Shown: in pieces, positions 34,880 to 45,982 of the stretch
Layout: the number at the start of each line of letters is the position of its first letter
Numbering within the stretch: position 1 is the stretch's first letter
Made by a program: the position numbers and the translations under genes
Source of the DNA: Cephalopachus bancanus
Taxonomy: Eukaryota > Chordata > Mammalia > Primates > Tarsiidae
Reading direction: 5' to 3'
DNA length: 64,000 nt
Assembly (NCBI GenBank): GCA_027257055.1
Contig: JAPVLO010000059.1
Coordinates: forward strand, 1,984,001-2,048,000
The notes under the pieces: model-generated
Seen by the model: the letters and a program-made list of their open reading frames with translations, nothing else
Told to the model about the DNA's origin: nothing
The model's database searches: none

Positions 34880-35440
34880 GGTCTGACAACTACAGCTAGG
34901 CCTCAGGGTCAGAAGCTAGCCTGGCACTCACAGTTAGGCTATGTTTTTCTCCTGTTCGACATAAATAACCTCACAGAACACCATTAAAAAAAACCACAGT
35001 TTTTCTGAGAACAACTCAGAAAAAGTCACTCTGAGATCATGATAATGTAAGGTAAAACAAGATCACTTCATAATTTTGTCTAAGCACAGACAAAAAGAAG
35101 GTCACTGTGCAACCCATAAAACACCAAGCATCCCCTTCCTTTGGCTAATAAGGATGACTGCTGCTTCATTTGGAATAACAGCCTTAGCCTCGCTTTAGTC
35201 TGCTCTCCCTACAGAGATTTATTGAGAGGTCGAGTCACAGAATTCCTCTCACTTTGTGACAGTACCCTATACAGAATGAATCTCACTTCCTTGAACTTTC
35301 CTCAAAATCACCCAACCAAAGTCCAAATCCTTTCTAGCATCCTCTGAGATCCCCTGTGGTTCTCCATGATACGTATTCTCCCTCATTGCAATGAGTAATA
35401 AACCCAACCTGTCCACCTCCAAGTATATTCCTGGAGGTCG
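34880..35440 (+). mobile_element. Possible ERV1-type solitary LTR
   Basis: The 3' part 'cctctgagatcccctgtggttctcc…tattctccctcattgcaatgagtaataaacccaacc' has the layout of a gammaretrovirus-like LTR end (C/T-rich, then an AATAAA signal at 35398-35403). The 5' part has 'gcaacccataaaacaccaagc' in LTR-like style. No internal viral genes are attached. I could not match it to a named family, so the call and borders are tentative. Confidence 0.35.
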
Positions 35441-35509
35441 CTAGCTAGAAAGCATTAACACCGGTCTTAGGTTAATGTTTGCTAACCTTTTAAAAAAGTA
35501 TTATTTTCC

Positions 35510-35799
35510 AGTCAGGCTCAGTGGCTCAGCCTGTAATCCTAGCACTTTGGGAGGCCGAGGTGAGTGGATTGCCTGAACCTGCAAGTTCGAGACCAACCCG
35601 GGCAACTTGGCAAGACCTTGTCTCTACAATAAATTTAAAAAAAAAAATTAGCCAGGCGTGGTAGCGCTCACCTGTAGTTCTGACTACTTGGAGGGCTTAA
35701 GCAGAAGGATCACTGGAGCCCAGTAGGCTGATGCTGGGGTGGCCATGAGTGTGCCAATGCACTCCAGCCTGGATGATGGAGTGAAACTCCAACTCAAAA
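35510..35799 (+). mobile_element. Alu, intermediate subfamily, full length
   Basis: 'gtcaggctcagtggctcagcctgtaatcctagc' has the young-type start, but the box B flank is 'ctgcaagttcgagaccaacccggg' and the right arm keeps 'gtggccatgagtgtgccaatgcac', so it branched before the youngest form. The exact 18-bp target duplication aaaaaagtattattttcc lies at 35492-35509 and 35800-35817. Confidence 0.95.
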
Positions 35800-36036
35800 A
35801 AAAAGTATTATTTTCCTCAAGGAGCCTCATTAGATATCTTTTCCCCTAATCCGTTTAATGCCACAAACATACTGTATATCTTTTTATGTACTGTATGTGT
35901 ATCTGTGCTTTATACATGCATTTCTCCCCTCATATACACACTCACAAACCAATTTTTGCATGGTTTAAACTAAATCATAAAGGGGTCGAGAGGATGTTGA
36001 AGAGTCCAACACAATATGTTAAAAAGTACCACTTTC

Positions 36037-36285
36037 AAGATCTGAGTATCACATGTTCTCACTCATAAGTGGACCTTGAACATCTATCGTAATAGTATAA
36101 GAAAAGGATTGACAGTGGCAGGAAACTATGGGGGGGCAGGGAGGGGAAGGGAGGTGGGATTAGTGGTAGTCAATACCTGTCTGGGGATGGGGAGGCATAC
36201 CTCATCAACAAGGGCACCTGCACAATGCATATTTGTATACCTAACCCTTAACTGTACTGCACAATTTTAAAATTAAAAAAATGTT
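36037..36285 (+). mobile_element. LINE-1 3' end, strongly 5' truncated
   Basis: 'gagtatcacatgttctcactcataagtggaccttgaac' opens the L1 3' UTR type shared with 13689 (reversed) and 44566. The G-rich polypurine stretch is at 36129-36160 and the end is 'tataccta acccttaactgtactgcac' plus an A-rich tail. An imperfect target duplication is visible: ttaaaaagtaccactttc at 36019-36036 and ttaaaaagtgcacactttc at 36286-36304. Confidence 0.85.
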
Positions 36286-36329
36286 TTAAAAAGTGCACAC
36301 TTTCTTAGTAATATACCTTTTTAGCATAT

Positions 36330-36560
36330 TAGTAATGAAAAGAATAAATATTTTTAGTGCTTTATATGTACCAAGCACTGCTTTTATCCATCTATTAATT
36401 TGTATGTAGATTAAATCATTATATCTATCTAAAAACCTAAGTGGTCAATACTAGAATTATCATCATTTTAATGTTGAGGAAACTGACAGAAAAAGGAGCT
36501 AAGTGCCATGCCTTTATTAATCACAGGATTAATAAACAGTGGCAACATCAAGTACCTGGA
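36330..36560 (-). mobile_element. MIR SINE, reverse orientation
   Basis: 'gtgctttatatgtaccaagcactgc', 'tagaattatcatcattttaatgttgaggaaactgac' and 'aagtgccatgcctttattaatcac' are reversed MIR. Confidence 0.6.
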
Positions 36561-38967
36561 CCTCTGCCTCCAGGGAACATACTCTTAAGCATGGGGGCAT
36601 ACTGCCTCATATTCAACACAGTTCCATAAACACTTGCTGAAGTACATGAACAAACAAATGAGCAAACAGTCATTGTGATTTTTGCAATACTATACTGCCT
36701 TGTTCCAAACATGAATGAGGCAGTAAAAACTATGAACATGGGGTAGGAACTAAAAATAAGATGTCATTTACAAAGAAAAGCATTTTGGTGGAAATAGTTC
36801 AGGGGAGACTACTAAAGCCTGTGTTGCATGACTGCCAACGAATCCCACTTTGTGTTTGTGTGGGGGGGGTATGTTTGCAAAGTGGAAAATGCTTTGGTTA
36901 AGAAAGGGAGGGGAAGAGGGAGGGAAAAAAGGTAAGTTATTTTCCCCTAAAAATTAGGAATTAAAAGTGGCAATGACATCCTACAACTGCTAGAAGGAGC
37001 ATAGTTCTGTTTTGCCATGGGTCACGACTGCTCATTTGGACTTGCTGCTGTATGGTCATGAGGTAAAGGCTTCTGGTCCTCCCCAGGAGTCACCACATTT
37101 TTAGAGTGCTCTTCTAAAGAAGAAACTTGTCTTGCATTGTTTGTTTTTGCAACTATCTTTTTGTTGTTATTCTAACATTGTCAAAGAATCAAGATCCTCA
37201 AAACATGTCTTATTCTGGGGTCAAGTGATTCACTCATAGGACTTCTGCTCAAGCAGGAGCCCTTAGTTGAGCTGATTTTATACAATTGAATAGAGAAAGA
37301 AAATGGCTTTTGTGATGAGCATCTGCTGTTTTGTTAAAAATGTGGTTAAAGACATTAACAAAAGTGACATTACCAGCTGTTGTAATGTCAGGCAGCTTAG
37401 CTAAACTGTTTTTTATCAAATGACAACATATGACACCCAAATCAATTCCAAACCAATAACACATTGTTACTTGTAAAACAGAGCCAAATGAGAGTGAGAA
37501 CAAGAGCACATGTGTGAGTATAAGAGAGAGAAAAGTTAATTAAAACAAATATTCAAATTTCTCCTGATGTAGGAACAACAGACAACAGGATACTGATAAT
37601 TTAAAAAAAAAAAAAAAAGCTTTACCTTTATTTCAAACAAAGCAAAAGAGGACGATTATCCACTCCAAATTCTGACACAGAAAGAATGCACTTCTTTTGA
37701 AGTATGCTTACAAAGACAAAAAGACAGGACAGTGAATTTCTGGCCAGTTAAAAATCAGACTTGACTTCTGCCCTTGAGCCACATACCTCCTGAGGAGTGG
37801 GACAATCGAGGGGGAAGAACTGTCTTGTGTGGTTATGTTTGGCTCCCCTATTTTTATCTGCCCATCATTTTTAATTATCAGGCTATTAAAAGGTGGCAGA
37901 TCAGTAGCATTGCCAACTGTGTTGTCCTTATGGCTGAAAAGTCTGTGGCAGTTGATACAACCAACACCCTCCCCGTGTTCACTGAGCTTGTAAAAGCAAA
38001 ACGGCACGTCTGCCTGCCTGCCACAGTCATGGCCAATCCTGAATAAATGTTTAATTTCCACAACTGTGATGAGGGTAGGGCCTGAGATGTGCCCAGTGCT
38101 TAGGAATCTGTGGGTGTTTCATATGCATAATTATTAATAATGCAACTCACAAATGCCAAGTCTACCCACAAGGCCTGAGCTGAGTCCTGCTTCTGTAAGA
38201 GTTGGTATGACTTAGTCATCAGGAAAGAAGACACTTCCAAGGGCATCATTCCTCCTGGAAGGAAAACAGAGGGGTGTGCTTTGGGGAAAGGATGTTTGCC
38301 AGGAACAGAAGGTACACTGTGCATGGAGAGTGTTTCAAGGTAGGTAACTCAGGAGGGACCAGCATTTGGGGGAAAAACACACCAGAAACAACAGAAGAAG
38401 CAGAAATAAGAAAGCAGCTGTGTGCCTCTATCTCTACTAAATGAAAGGAAAACAGGCTGAAAGTCACAATCAGCATATGGAGGCACACAAAGAGGGGACA
38501 CCTGGGAAAATCGATGCACGTCAGGCTCGATGGCACCTGCTTTCTCGAGGATCTCATCTCTATCGCAGGTGGGTAAAGTCACCCCTTAAATTGGCACAAG
38601 TAGATGATGCATCCCTGCTGAGAGAATGGATTAAAAGTGACACTGATGATAACAGCATGAAGAACATAAGCCTGATGTTGCAAAGAACTTTCCATAGCAA
38701 AGCAGCAACATAGGACAGATCACCAAGAAAAATGTGCAGGAGAAGGTTAGGAAAGTATAGAAAGCCCTGGAAATGTCAAAAGTCCAGTTTTGTGAGGTGA
38801 CAGAGAAAAAGGCACAATGATCTCAAAGGCCATTCTTGTCCTATTACTAGAGGAAAGAAAAGCTTCTTTTAGGACACTGGACTTTTGGTTCCCAATAAAG
38901 GAAAGATCATTTTTTGTTTTTTAAAAAATTATTGCATTATTTTCTAATAATTCCAGAGGAAGATCTT
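36561..38967. other. Mostly unique sequence
   Basis: No clear interspersed repeat in 2.4 kb. A G7/G8 run lies at 36862-36869 and an A16 run at 37603-37618. The 37620-38060 stretch reads like constrained non-coding DNA (it mixes several complex, non-repetitive motifs) but has open frames on both strands that overlap completely, with no splice sites, so no gene is called. Confidence 0.45.
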
Positions 38968-38981
38968 TTAGTTGTACTCTT

Positions 38982-39282
38982 TTTTTTTTTTTTTTTTTTG
39001 AGTTGGTGTCTCACTCTGTCGCCCAGACTGGAGTGCAGTGGCCGCTTCCGGCCACCGCAGCCTCGCCTGCCGGACTCCGGCGATCCTTCCGCCTCCGCCT
39101 TCCGAGTAGCCGGAATTACAGGCATGCGCTACCACGCCCGGCTGATTTTTTTTTGTTTGTTTGATTTATTGTAGAGATGAGGTCTCGCTGCCCAGGCGGG
39201 TCTCGAACCCGCGGGCTCAGGCAATCCACTCACCTCAGCCTCCCAAAGGCGCGGGATTACAGGCTGAGCCACCGAGCCCGGC
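38982..39282 (-). mobile_element. Alu, young subfamily, near-consensus
   Basis: The best preserved young copy: T-run tail from 38981, 'gtcgcccagactggagtgcagtggccgcttccggcc', 'tccgagtagccggaattacaggcatgcgctaccacgcccggctga', a perfect T-arm-like hairpin GCGGG-TCTCGAA-CCCGC at 39196-39212, and the 5' end 'ggctgagccaccgagcccggc'. The 14-bp target duplication ttagttgtactctt is exact at 38968-38981 and 39283-39296. CpG sites are still largely intact, a sign of recent insertion. Confidence 0.97.
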
Positions 39283-39649
39283 TTAGTTGTACTCTTAAAA
39301 TTAAGCTTCATATTTCCTACAGTCACCTACCTGTTTAAGTCCTTTATTACTGAAGAGATAGAATTTGGGCCAAACACCAGAAGTAGTGGTCAGTTCTAAA
39401 TTCTCAAGTACTTGCTTAGCCCTTGATTTATTTATTCACTCATTTATTTAGCCAATTAGAGCCTGCAGTTCAGCCTCAGTTTCCCTAAATATTTAAAAAA
39501 TAGATTGACCTTGGGATTCATAGTAGTGACGAATCTGGTTTTCTTCTCTCTGATATTGTTGAATATTCTGATTTTATCAGATGTCTTATTATATGCTTAC
39601 ATATAGATTTCACTTTATACTATAACTAACTTTTGAAATGAGTTTCATT

Positions 39650-39785
39650 TTTACCTTCTTTCTAGATGGAACTGGCTAGAAAAGAAATCACACAATTAGT
39701 AAGAGGAGAAGTTAGGATTGGACCCTAGGACTGATTTGTAGAGCTAGCACTGTTAGCTACCATGCTATGCTATCTTCCTCCCTAT
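39650..39785 (-). mobile_element. MIR SINE, reverse orientation
   Basis: 'cacacaattagtaagaggagaagttaggattggaccc' and 'gttagctaccatgctatgctatcttcc' match the reversed 5' half of MIR. The stretch 39297-39649 before it shows nothing I can name. Confidence 0.6.
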
Positions 39786-40129
39786 AAACTTCTAAACATA
39801 CAATTCAAGTACATCATTTCCTTAATATCCCTTCCATAGATATTAAGAAGCCTGAATTATAACTAGAATTTTCAACTAAGGTAAAAATTTCAACCACAGA
39901 TTCCATAGAATCTTTCCTATGAGAGGACTACTCAGGCTCACAACAAAACTAGCAACAGCTGTTCTGGGATACGGGACACGTGTGTTTGCGGCAGGGCCCC
40001 ATAACTGTGAAAAATTCTAGGAAAATCCTAGTTTCTCGTGCAGTTTTCTTGGTTTGGGATAAAACCCCTTTAGTCTGGGCCAGACTGAATACAAAAGGGG
40101 AAGTTCTGAAACAGACACTGTGTATCATG

Positions 40130-40292
40130 GCTCCAGGGTGGCTGCTATTATCCCCACCAAGAAACTGGACTGCACAGTTCAGGTAGCACGTCCAAACTCA
40201 CCCAGGTCATAAGAAACAGAGCAGGGATCTAAGCCCAGTTGTATCTGGTTCTGAAACAAGCATCCTTTTCTTTTACAATACGTGCTATGATG
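40130..40292 (-). mobile_element. MIR SINE, reverse orientation
   Basis: 'gctgctattatccccaccaagaaactgg', 'caaactcacccaggtcataagaaacagagcagggatctaagccc' and 'acaatacgtgctatg' are reversed MIR text. Confidence 0.7.
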
Positions 40293-40469
40293 TCACTTCC
40301 AAAGGTAGGTAGGTCCTGCCTTTACCACACCAGAGTTCTTGAACTCACCACATATCTCAACTTACATGGAAAGCCTGCAGGACACCCTGGGAGCCACAGG
40401 ACCTTGGGTAATCCACAACCTCTACCCATTCATGCTCAGATTGATTGCCTCTCTTCCTATTAACCCCCA

Positions 40470-41070
40470 CAGAGGCCTCTTTCAGTTCCTTCAAGACTCT
40501 GGGTACCTTCCTTTGTACATGTTGTCTCCCTGTCTAGAAAACTCTTCCCTACTCATCACCACTTTGTTGACTCCTGCTCACTCTTCAGAACTCCTTTGAG
40601 GAAGCCTCTGTGGTATCCCAGGCCAGGCCCATTTTCCATGCTGTAGAGCTTTTCAACCTTAACACTATTGATATTTTGGGCCAGATAATTCTTTGTTGTA
40701 GGTCTATACTGTGCATTATGGAAAGTTTAACAGCATTCACTAGATGCTAGTAGCCTCCACTCCGAGATGTGAAACCAGACATCTCTAGATGTCTCCAGAC
40801 ATTGCCAAATGTCCGCGGAGGACAAAGTCACTCCCAGTTAAAAAAATCACCGATCAATAGCCCTTTAGGACTATAAGAATCACCTTCCTTATCTTCAGAG
40901 GCCTGGCTCCAGAGCATAATACGTGCTTGTTTGTGTAATTATTTGACCATCTCCCACATGTGACAGTGAGTCCCTTAAAGGCAGAGATAGGTGCCGGCTT
41001 CTACTCACCCTAAATGCCCAGTGTTCAAGGTAGTGCCTGACTCAAAGCGATAGTCCAAGAAAAACATACA
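40470..41070 (+). mobile_element. L2 LINE 3' part, split by MER20
   Basis: Left piece: 'cctttgtacatgttgtctccctgtctagaaaac', 'cctgctcactcttcagaactcc', 'ttgaggaagcctctgtggtatccc'. Right piece after the MER20: 'cagtgagtcccttaaaggcagagatagg', 'ctaaatgcccagtgttcaaggtagtgcctgac'. The two pieces join into one L2 in the same orientation. Confidence 0.7.
40645..40852 (-). mobile_element. MER20 (hAT-Charlie DNA transposon) nested in L2
   Basis: 'caaccttaacactattgatattttgggccagataattctttgttg', 'ctgtgcattatggaaagtttaacagcattcactagatgctagtagcc' and 'gtctccagacattgccaaatgtcc' are the reversed MER20 body, about 200 bp and complete. MER20 copies are known in other placentals as sources of endometrial regulatory elements. 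Nothing here shows such activity. Confidence 0.85.
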
Positions 41071-42700
41071 TTTTTTTAAAACTTCTACCTAAAGAGGGCT
41101 TTGTGGAAGATCATAAACTTAAGTCAGTAGCTAACGAAAGATTGCTGAAGCTTTTTTGAATAAAAAAAAAAATGCTAACATATTAAGGTTCAGGGTAGGA
41201 TGGGAAATTAACCAAACAACCAGCACATCAGCAGCAGAACTTCCTGCCAAAGGAGGAGGTAAGAGGTTATCAACAGTCACCCTGACAGCACAAACGGATT
41301 ACAGAATGACATCCCACTGAAACGGCAGCAGGGCCCTCATTAGAAGAGCCTGTTCTTTGGCAAGTATTGCCATGCAGGCATGGCACGACAGGGACATGGC
41401 AAAACACACCAATCTAAAAACACACACCATAGCCTGGCATCTCTTTGCCCAGCTGCGCCAGTCTATGTTTCCCTGATGGAAATTAGAAAATAATGTAACC
41501 TCAGCTGACAGGTTTATTAAGACACAGAAGACATTACAAAGGCCCTTTTGACATTATAATCTCTAACGCAGTCAGGGGTAGAAGCAGACTTGCCATCATT
41601 ATTGAAAGTAATTGGTCAAAAAAAAAAGTGAGAGAGAAGGAAAGCAATCCTATAAAGCTGTCAAGTTAATTATTTGGTCCACAGGTGTGTTTCGTTTTTC
41701 TTGACTCCTGTCTGCCCCAGGGCTTGCCGGCTTTTTGTTGGTGTTTCCCCCTTGCCCCCCCAACCCCCAGCGCTGTTTTGGGGAATTCAATCTAAAGCCA
41801 CGAGAGTACAGCTAAAGCAAAATTCTAACTTGGCTGAGTTTCTTTATGCCCAATTGTATTTAATACTGGTCCAACTCTCCAAACTTCCCTATGGCTCTGT
41901 CACAATAGCATGCCAAACTCCAATTTTCTAGGACAGACAAACCAGATAAAAACAAGCAACTCATGTGAAATGTGGCAGAGTCGCAACACAAAAACAGGTT
42001 TTATTCAGACTGAATTTAAGTTCCTAGGCAATTTGGATCAGAAACCCAGAAATTTTCACAAGTCAGGCAGTTAACCTCAAAGAGTCAAGTAAGCCAGATG
42101 GTAGCGAAAAGGGAGTGATAAGGACAATGACAAACAGAAACAGCAGGTGGCGAGCTCAGCGTCTCCAGAGAAACCCTCTATGCCAGGGAAGCTGTTGATG
42201 CTCAGTACTCAGGCCCAGGCCCACCACACACAGAGTAGATGCTCAATTAATATTTGGCGGATGAATACATTCCTGAGTATTCACCCTGTTATTTCCATGT
42301 CTGTTATTTTTATCAGCAGAGCTCTTTTTAGGATTAAATTTTAGCCCAACTGCCATTTGAAAAGTGGTTGTAAACCTAGGAATTAAAGAACAAAAACAAA
42401 GGGTGTGTGGGAGCCAAGGATGCAAGTTAGAGACACAATTAATGTTGCATCCAGGAATGGAGAATCCATATAGCTCATTGCCATAACCAATTTTATTTCC
42501 ATCTCATTATAGGTGAGCATCATTTAGAATAACTTGACAGACCATAATATTTTGCATAAGCATGGTAGTCTGCCAGGTCTACAAAATGCAGACTAAGGAT
42601 GTCAAATGAGATGATAATATCTATCTTTGCTCAACTAAGGCAAAGGAAAAAGCACTCCCCACTGCCTCTTCTCTTCTCTTCAAAGAAAGTCACTTTTTCC
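41071..42700. other. Repeat-poor unique block
   Basis: No named transposon over 1.6 kb. The 41440-41640 stretch (with 'gacattacaaaggcccttttgacatt', which holds a CTTTG-like TCF core on both strands) and the 41680-42000 stretch look complex and could be constrained. No exon is supported. Confidence 0.4.
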
Positions 42701-42704
42701 CCTG

Positions 42705-43010
42705 CACTTAATACTCTCAAGGAGTAAATATATATGCTCATAAACCATAAAATGTATGTAGGCAGAAACAAACAGTACAGAAGAGTATAACATGAAAAAT
42801 ACAGGTCCCACTACTCAGAGGTTTCCTCAATGAACAATTTCAGAGGTGTGTGTATATTTATGTGAAACATAAATAGAATCATAATACCTATGGCAACTTC
42901 CTTTTTTTCACTAGACATCTTGGGCATCTTTTGATATCCATGAAAATATGTCAACTTTGTTCTTTTTATCTACTGGTTAGTAAAAACTTGCTTTACAAGT
43001 CCAGAAGGTC
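42705..43010 (-). mobile_element. Old L1M 3' region, diverged
   Basis: 'aacatgaaaaatacaggtccc', 'atgtgaaacataaatagaatcataatacctatggcaacttcctttttttcac' and 'catcttttgatatccatgaaaatatg' follow reversed ancient L1 text. The borders are vague. Confidence 0.5.
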
Positions 43011-43429
43011 ATTTATCTCACACTCATCATGGAAAAGCTTCTATAATGTGGGCTCTTTCAAATCACTCCAGTATTATGATGTTTAAACAATTCATCAGAA
43101 TCAACAAAAGTGACTGACATTGGCTGGTTTCCTTTATAAGGATTCATTTTAATTTTAATTTGAGCTGTTAGAAACAAAATTACCTAGGAATGCCAGAGCA
43201 TGAGGTAATCAGGATAGAAGCTTTGCTCAGGAGTGTAGGAAGGAAAAGCATATTTTTGAGGAAGGTTTTGGGAGAGAAGTTATGAATCCAAAGGGTTCAG
43301 ACGTATGGGCCAACTAATCCTACATACAAATTGAAGACTTTATATAAACACTATAAAAAACAGAAAATATACTCATCTTTGGCTGCTATTTCAAGCTTTT
43401 AGGAACAAACATTTGTCCTTAGTATAAGC

Positions 43430-43655
43430 CTACATTCAGTATGTGTTAAGTGCTCACAACATGTCAAGAAATGCACTCAGCACTGCCCATGAACTATCTC
43501 ATTTAATTTTCATACTCATCCTGAAAAAAAGGTACTATCATTATCCCCAATGTAAAGATGAGGAAATTCAGGCTCAATGCTACACAAAGACCGGTGAGGC
43601 AGCAAGACTGAATCCAAGCAATCTCTCTCCAGAACTTTGACTCCATGATCTTCAC
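43430..43655 (-). mobile_element. MIR SINE, reverse orientation, nearly full length
   Basis: 'atgtgttaagtgctcacaacatgtcaag', 'tatctcatttaattttcatactcatcctg', 'tatcattatccccaatgtaaagatgaggaaattcaggc' and 'gactgaatccaag…ctttgactccatgatc' cover a whole reversed MIR. Confidence 0.8.
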
Positions 43656-44152
43656 ATTATATCTTTTAAAATGACACAGATGGAAGGCCAGATAGAATAC
43701 TGTTGCCTTCATGTCCTGGGTTTCACCTCTGGGCAAAAAAAAAAAAATTGTATTTTCTCTTTCCCTTACTAGATTTCTGGGTATTTTTGGGGGGGGTACT
43801 TAAGGGTATGCTCTGCCACGTTAAATAAATACCAAATATTTAGGGATGAGAAGTAGAGAAAAGGAAGAGCAATAAGAAAAGACATTTAGAAATGATTTGC
43901 ACTACTTCTACACTGTTGGTGGAAGTGTAAACTAGTACAGCCTCTGTGGAAAACAGTGTGGTGATTCCTAAAAATCAACCTTCCATAAAACTCCTCAATC
44001 CCCCTACTGGGAATATACCTGGAGGAACTCAAATCACTCTATGAAAAAGATACCTGCCCACACATGTTTACTGAAGCATTATTTACAATAGCAAAAACAT
44101 GGAACCCACGTGCTGCCCATCGAAAGAAGATCGGATTTAAAAATGTGGTATA

Positions 44153-44433
44153 AGCCGGGCTCGGTGGCTCAGCCTGTAATCCCGTGCCTTTGGGAGGCTG
44201 AGGTGAGTGGATTGCCTGAGCCCGTGGGTTCGAGACCCGCCTGGGCAGCGAGACCTCATCTCTACAATAAATCAAAAAATCAGCCAGGCGTGGTAGCACA
44301 TGCCTGTAATTCCGGCTACTCGGAAGGCTGAGGCAGAAGGATCACCGGAGCCCAGCAGGTCGAGGCCGCAGTGGCCGGGAGCGGCCACTGCACTCCAGTC
44401 TGGGCGATCAAGTGAGATTCCAACTCAAAAAAA
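44153..44433 (+). mobile_element. Alu, young subfamily, nested in LINE-1
   Basis: 'agccgggctcggtggctcagcctgtaatcccgtgcc' to 'caactcaaaaa', with 'gtggccgggagcggccactgcactcc'. The exact 14-bp duplication aaaaatgtggtata lies at 44139-44152 and 44434-44447. Removing the Alu and one copy restores continuous L1 sequence, so the Alu is younger than the L1. Confidence 0.97.
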
Positions 44434-44625
44434 AAAAATGTGGTATATATACACGAGACAATATTACGCAGCCACAAAGAAGGACAAAATTATGAACTTC
44501 ACAGCAACTTGAATGGACTTAGAGGCTATAATACTGAATTATCTATCACAGAAACAAAGAACTGAGTATCACATGTTCTCACTCATAAGCGGACCTTGAA
44601 CAACTATTGTAATACTAGCAGAAAG

Positions 44626-44708
44626 GGATTGGCAGTGGTAGGAAACTGCCAGTGGAGGGCAGGGGCAGGATTGGCAGTAGTGGGAAACTGCCAGGGGAGG
44701 GGGGCACA
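44626..44708 (+). repeat. 42-bp tandem duplication in the L1 3' UTR
   Basis: The unit starting ggattggcagtggtagg at 44626 recurs as ggattggcagtagtggg at 44668 (period 42). Each unit contains a GGCAGT…ACTGCC foldback and ends in the G-rich tract. The related L1 at 36037 has one unit only. Confidence 0.85.
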
Positions 44709-44847
44709 CCTCATCAAGAAGGTTATCTGCATAATGAACATTGGTATACTTAACCCTGAATTGTGTCCCACGTCTTAAAATTTAAAAAAAATTTTTTAAA
44801 GAAATGGTTAAACTGATAGAAAAAATAAAAAGAGAAATGATTTGTAC

Positions 44848-45339
44848 CTGCCTCCCAGGAGAAGATAGTTTAACCTTGTCAGTGTGGTCAAGAGTCTAGT
44901 TGCTCTAGTAATGCCTCTGTGAGACTATTTGCTACCCCCCAAATATGCTGAACGCATCCCATGTTTTGCATGAGTTAGTCCCTCTGCCTGGGAACCTCCT
45001 CACATCCCATCTGCCATCCCCTACCCAGTTATTCACATGGAGGAGGCTTTTTTAATCATATTTCTGCTCAAGGACTACCTTTTCCCCCTTTCTAAAAGAG
45101 CTCTGCCCCCAATACTCTCTTATTCCATAACTGTTTTGTGTTATTTTTGATACTTGTGAAAATAAAGTACCATATGTCAAGTGTTCTGTGAATGTCACCA
45201 CTATAAACCCCATAGGTATCCCCTGTCCCTGGAATAATATAATACTCAATAAATCTTTGTTGATCAAAGAATAAACTATGTGTTACTTGAAACACATTTC
45301 TTTTGGTATGTTGGTGAGAATTCTTAACCAAAGTTTGTA

Positions 45340-45340
<1 letters not shown>
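44848..45340. other. Unique sequence, possible L2 trace
   Basis: 'catgttttgcatgagttagtccctctgcctgggaacctcctcacatccc' and 'aataatataatactcaataaatctttgttgatcaaagaat' (45232-45272) read like the L2 plus-strand 3' end, worn. No gene. Confidence 0.4.

Positions 45341-45391
<51 letters not shown>
45341..45391. repeat. (AC)n microsatellite
   Basis: About 25 AC units with one interruption (aaac). It runs directly into the left terminal repeat of the mariner element. Confidence 0.97.
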
Positions 45392-45982
45392 TGAGGGGGG
45401 ACACCAAAAAAAAGGAATTATTTTTTGGAGGGTGGGCCCCTTGAGGTACAGGATTCTCCTACTTAAATAAGTGTTCTGTGAACTAACTCATCAGTATCAG
45501 TGTGACACCCAGTGTTGTTGTGAGAGGCTGTGTTCAGTTTCAGTGAATTTTTTTTTTTTTTTTTGGATATTCTTTCAATGCATCTGCCCATTTCATGACG
45601 GGTGATTTATGAGCACACCTGCCCACACCTTGCTGAGTGTTCAGTTGTTTTTCACCTAAAACAGCATGACCCCCATGCCTTATCTTCCCTATTCACCTGA
45701 TCTCACCCCAAGCGAATATATTTTATTTCTCCAGATGAAAAAAGTTCTCAAAGGGACATGTTTGGCCCATGTGGAAAAGGTGAAACAAAAAATGGCAGAA
45801 GGACTAAAAGGCATCAAAATTGACAAGTTCAAAAACTATACTGAGCATTGGAAAAAGCATCTTGATAGGTGTATGGCATCAAACAGTGAGTACGTTGAAG
45901 GTGAATGAAGTTTAATCATGTAAGAATAAATACACCATTTTAAATAAATAAATTCTGGGGTTTTTTGGGGTTCCCCCTCATA
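45392..45982 (+). mobile_element. Mariner DNA transposon, internally deleted (family B, copy 1)
   Basis: Terminal inverted repeats: tgaggggggacaccaaaaaa at the left and its counterpart, read on the other strand, tgagggggaaccccaaaaaa, at the right end (45951-45980), followed by TA. The length is about 590 bases against about 1.3 kb for an intact mariner. Residual transposase reading before 45666 recalls the NxPAHTxxSVQxF segment, then an in-frame stop, then (45666-45905) the PYSPDLxPSxY motif. The third catalytic aspartate is glutamate (codon 45714-45716). A T17 run at 45548-45564 interrupts it. It is dead. MARNA-like is possible as a name but unverified. Confidence 0.85.

Larger units (their letters stand above)
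43903..44832 (+). mobile_element. LINE-1 3' end with nested Alu and possible 3' transduction
   Basis: The tail of ORF2 ('cactgttggtggaagtgtaaactagtacagcc') and the whole 3' UTR are present. Target duplication agaaatgatttgcac at 43888-43902 and agaaatgatttgtac at 44833-44847 (one mismatch). The body is split by an Alu at 44153-44433. After the normal L1 end ('ttaaaatttaaaaaaaattttttaaag', to about 44801) about 30 more bases, partly non-A ('aaatggttaaactgatag') and then A-rich, come before the second target copy. This suggests a short 3' transduction. The 3' UTR has a 42-bp tandem duplication. Confidence 0.9.

Noticed and set aside
34561..34899. Lysine/glutamate/glycine/arginine repeat protein
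   Set aside because: It is the translation of the (GGAA)n microsatellite and is open in several frames for that reason.
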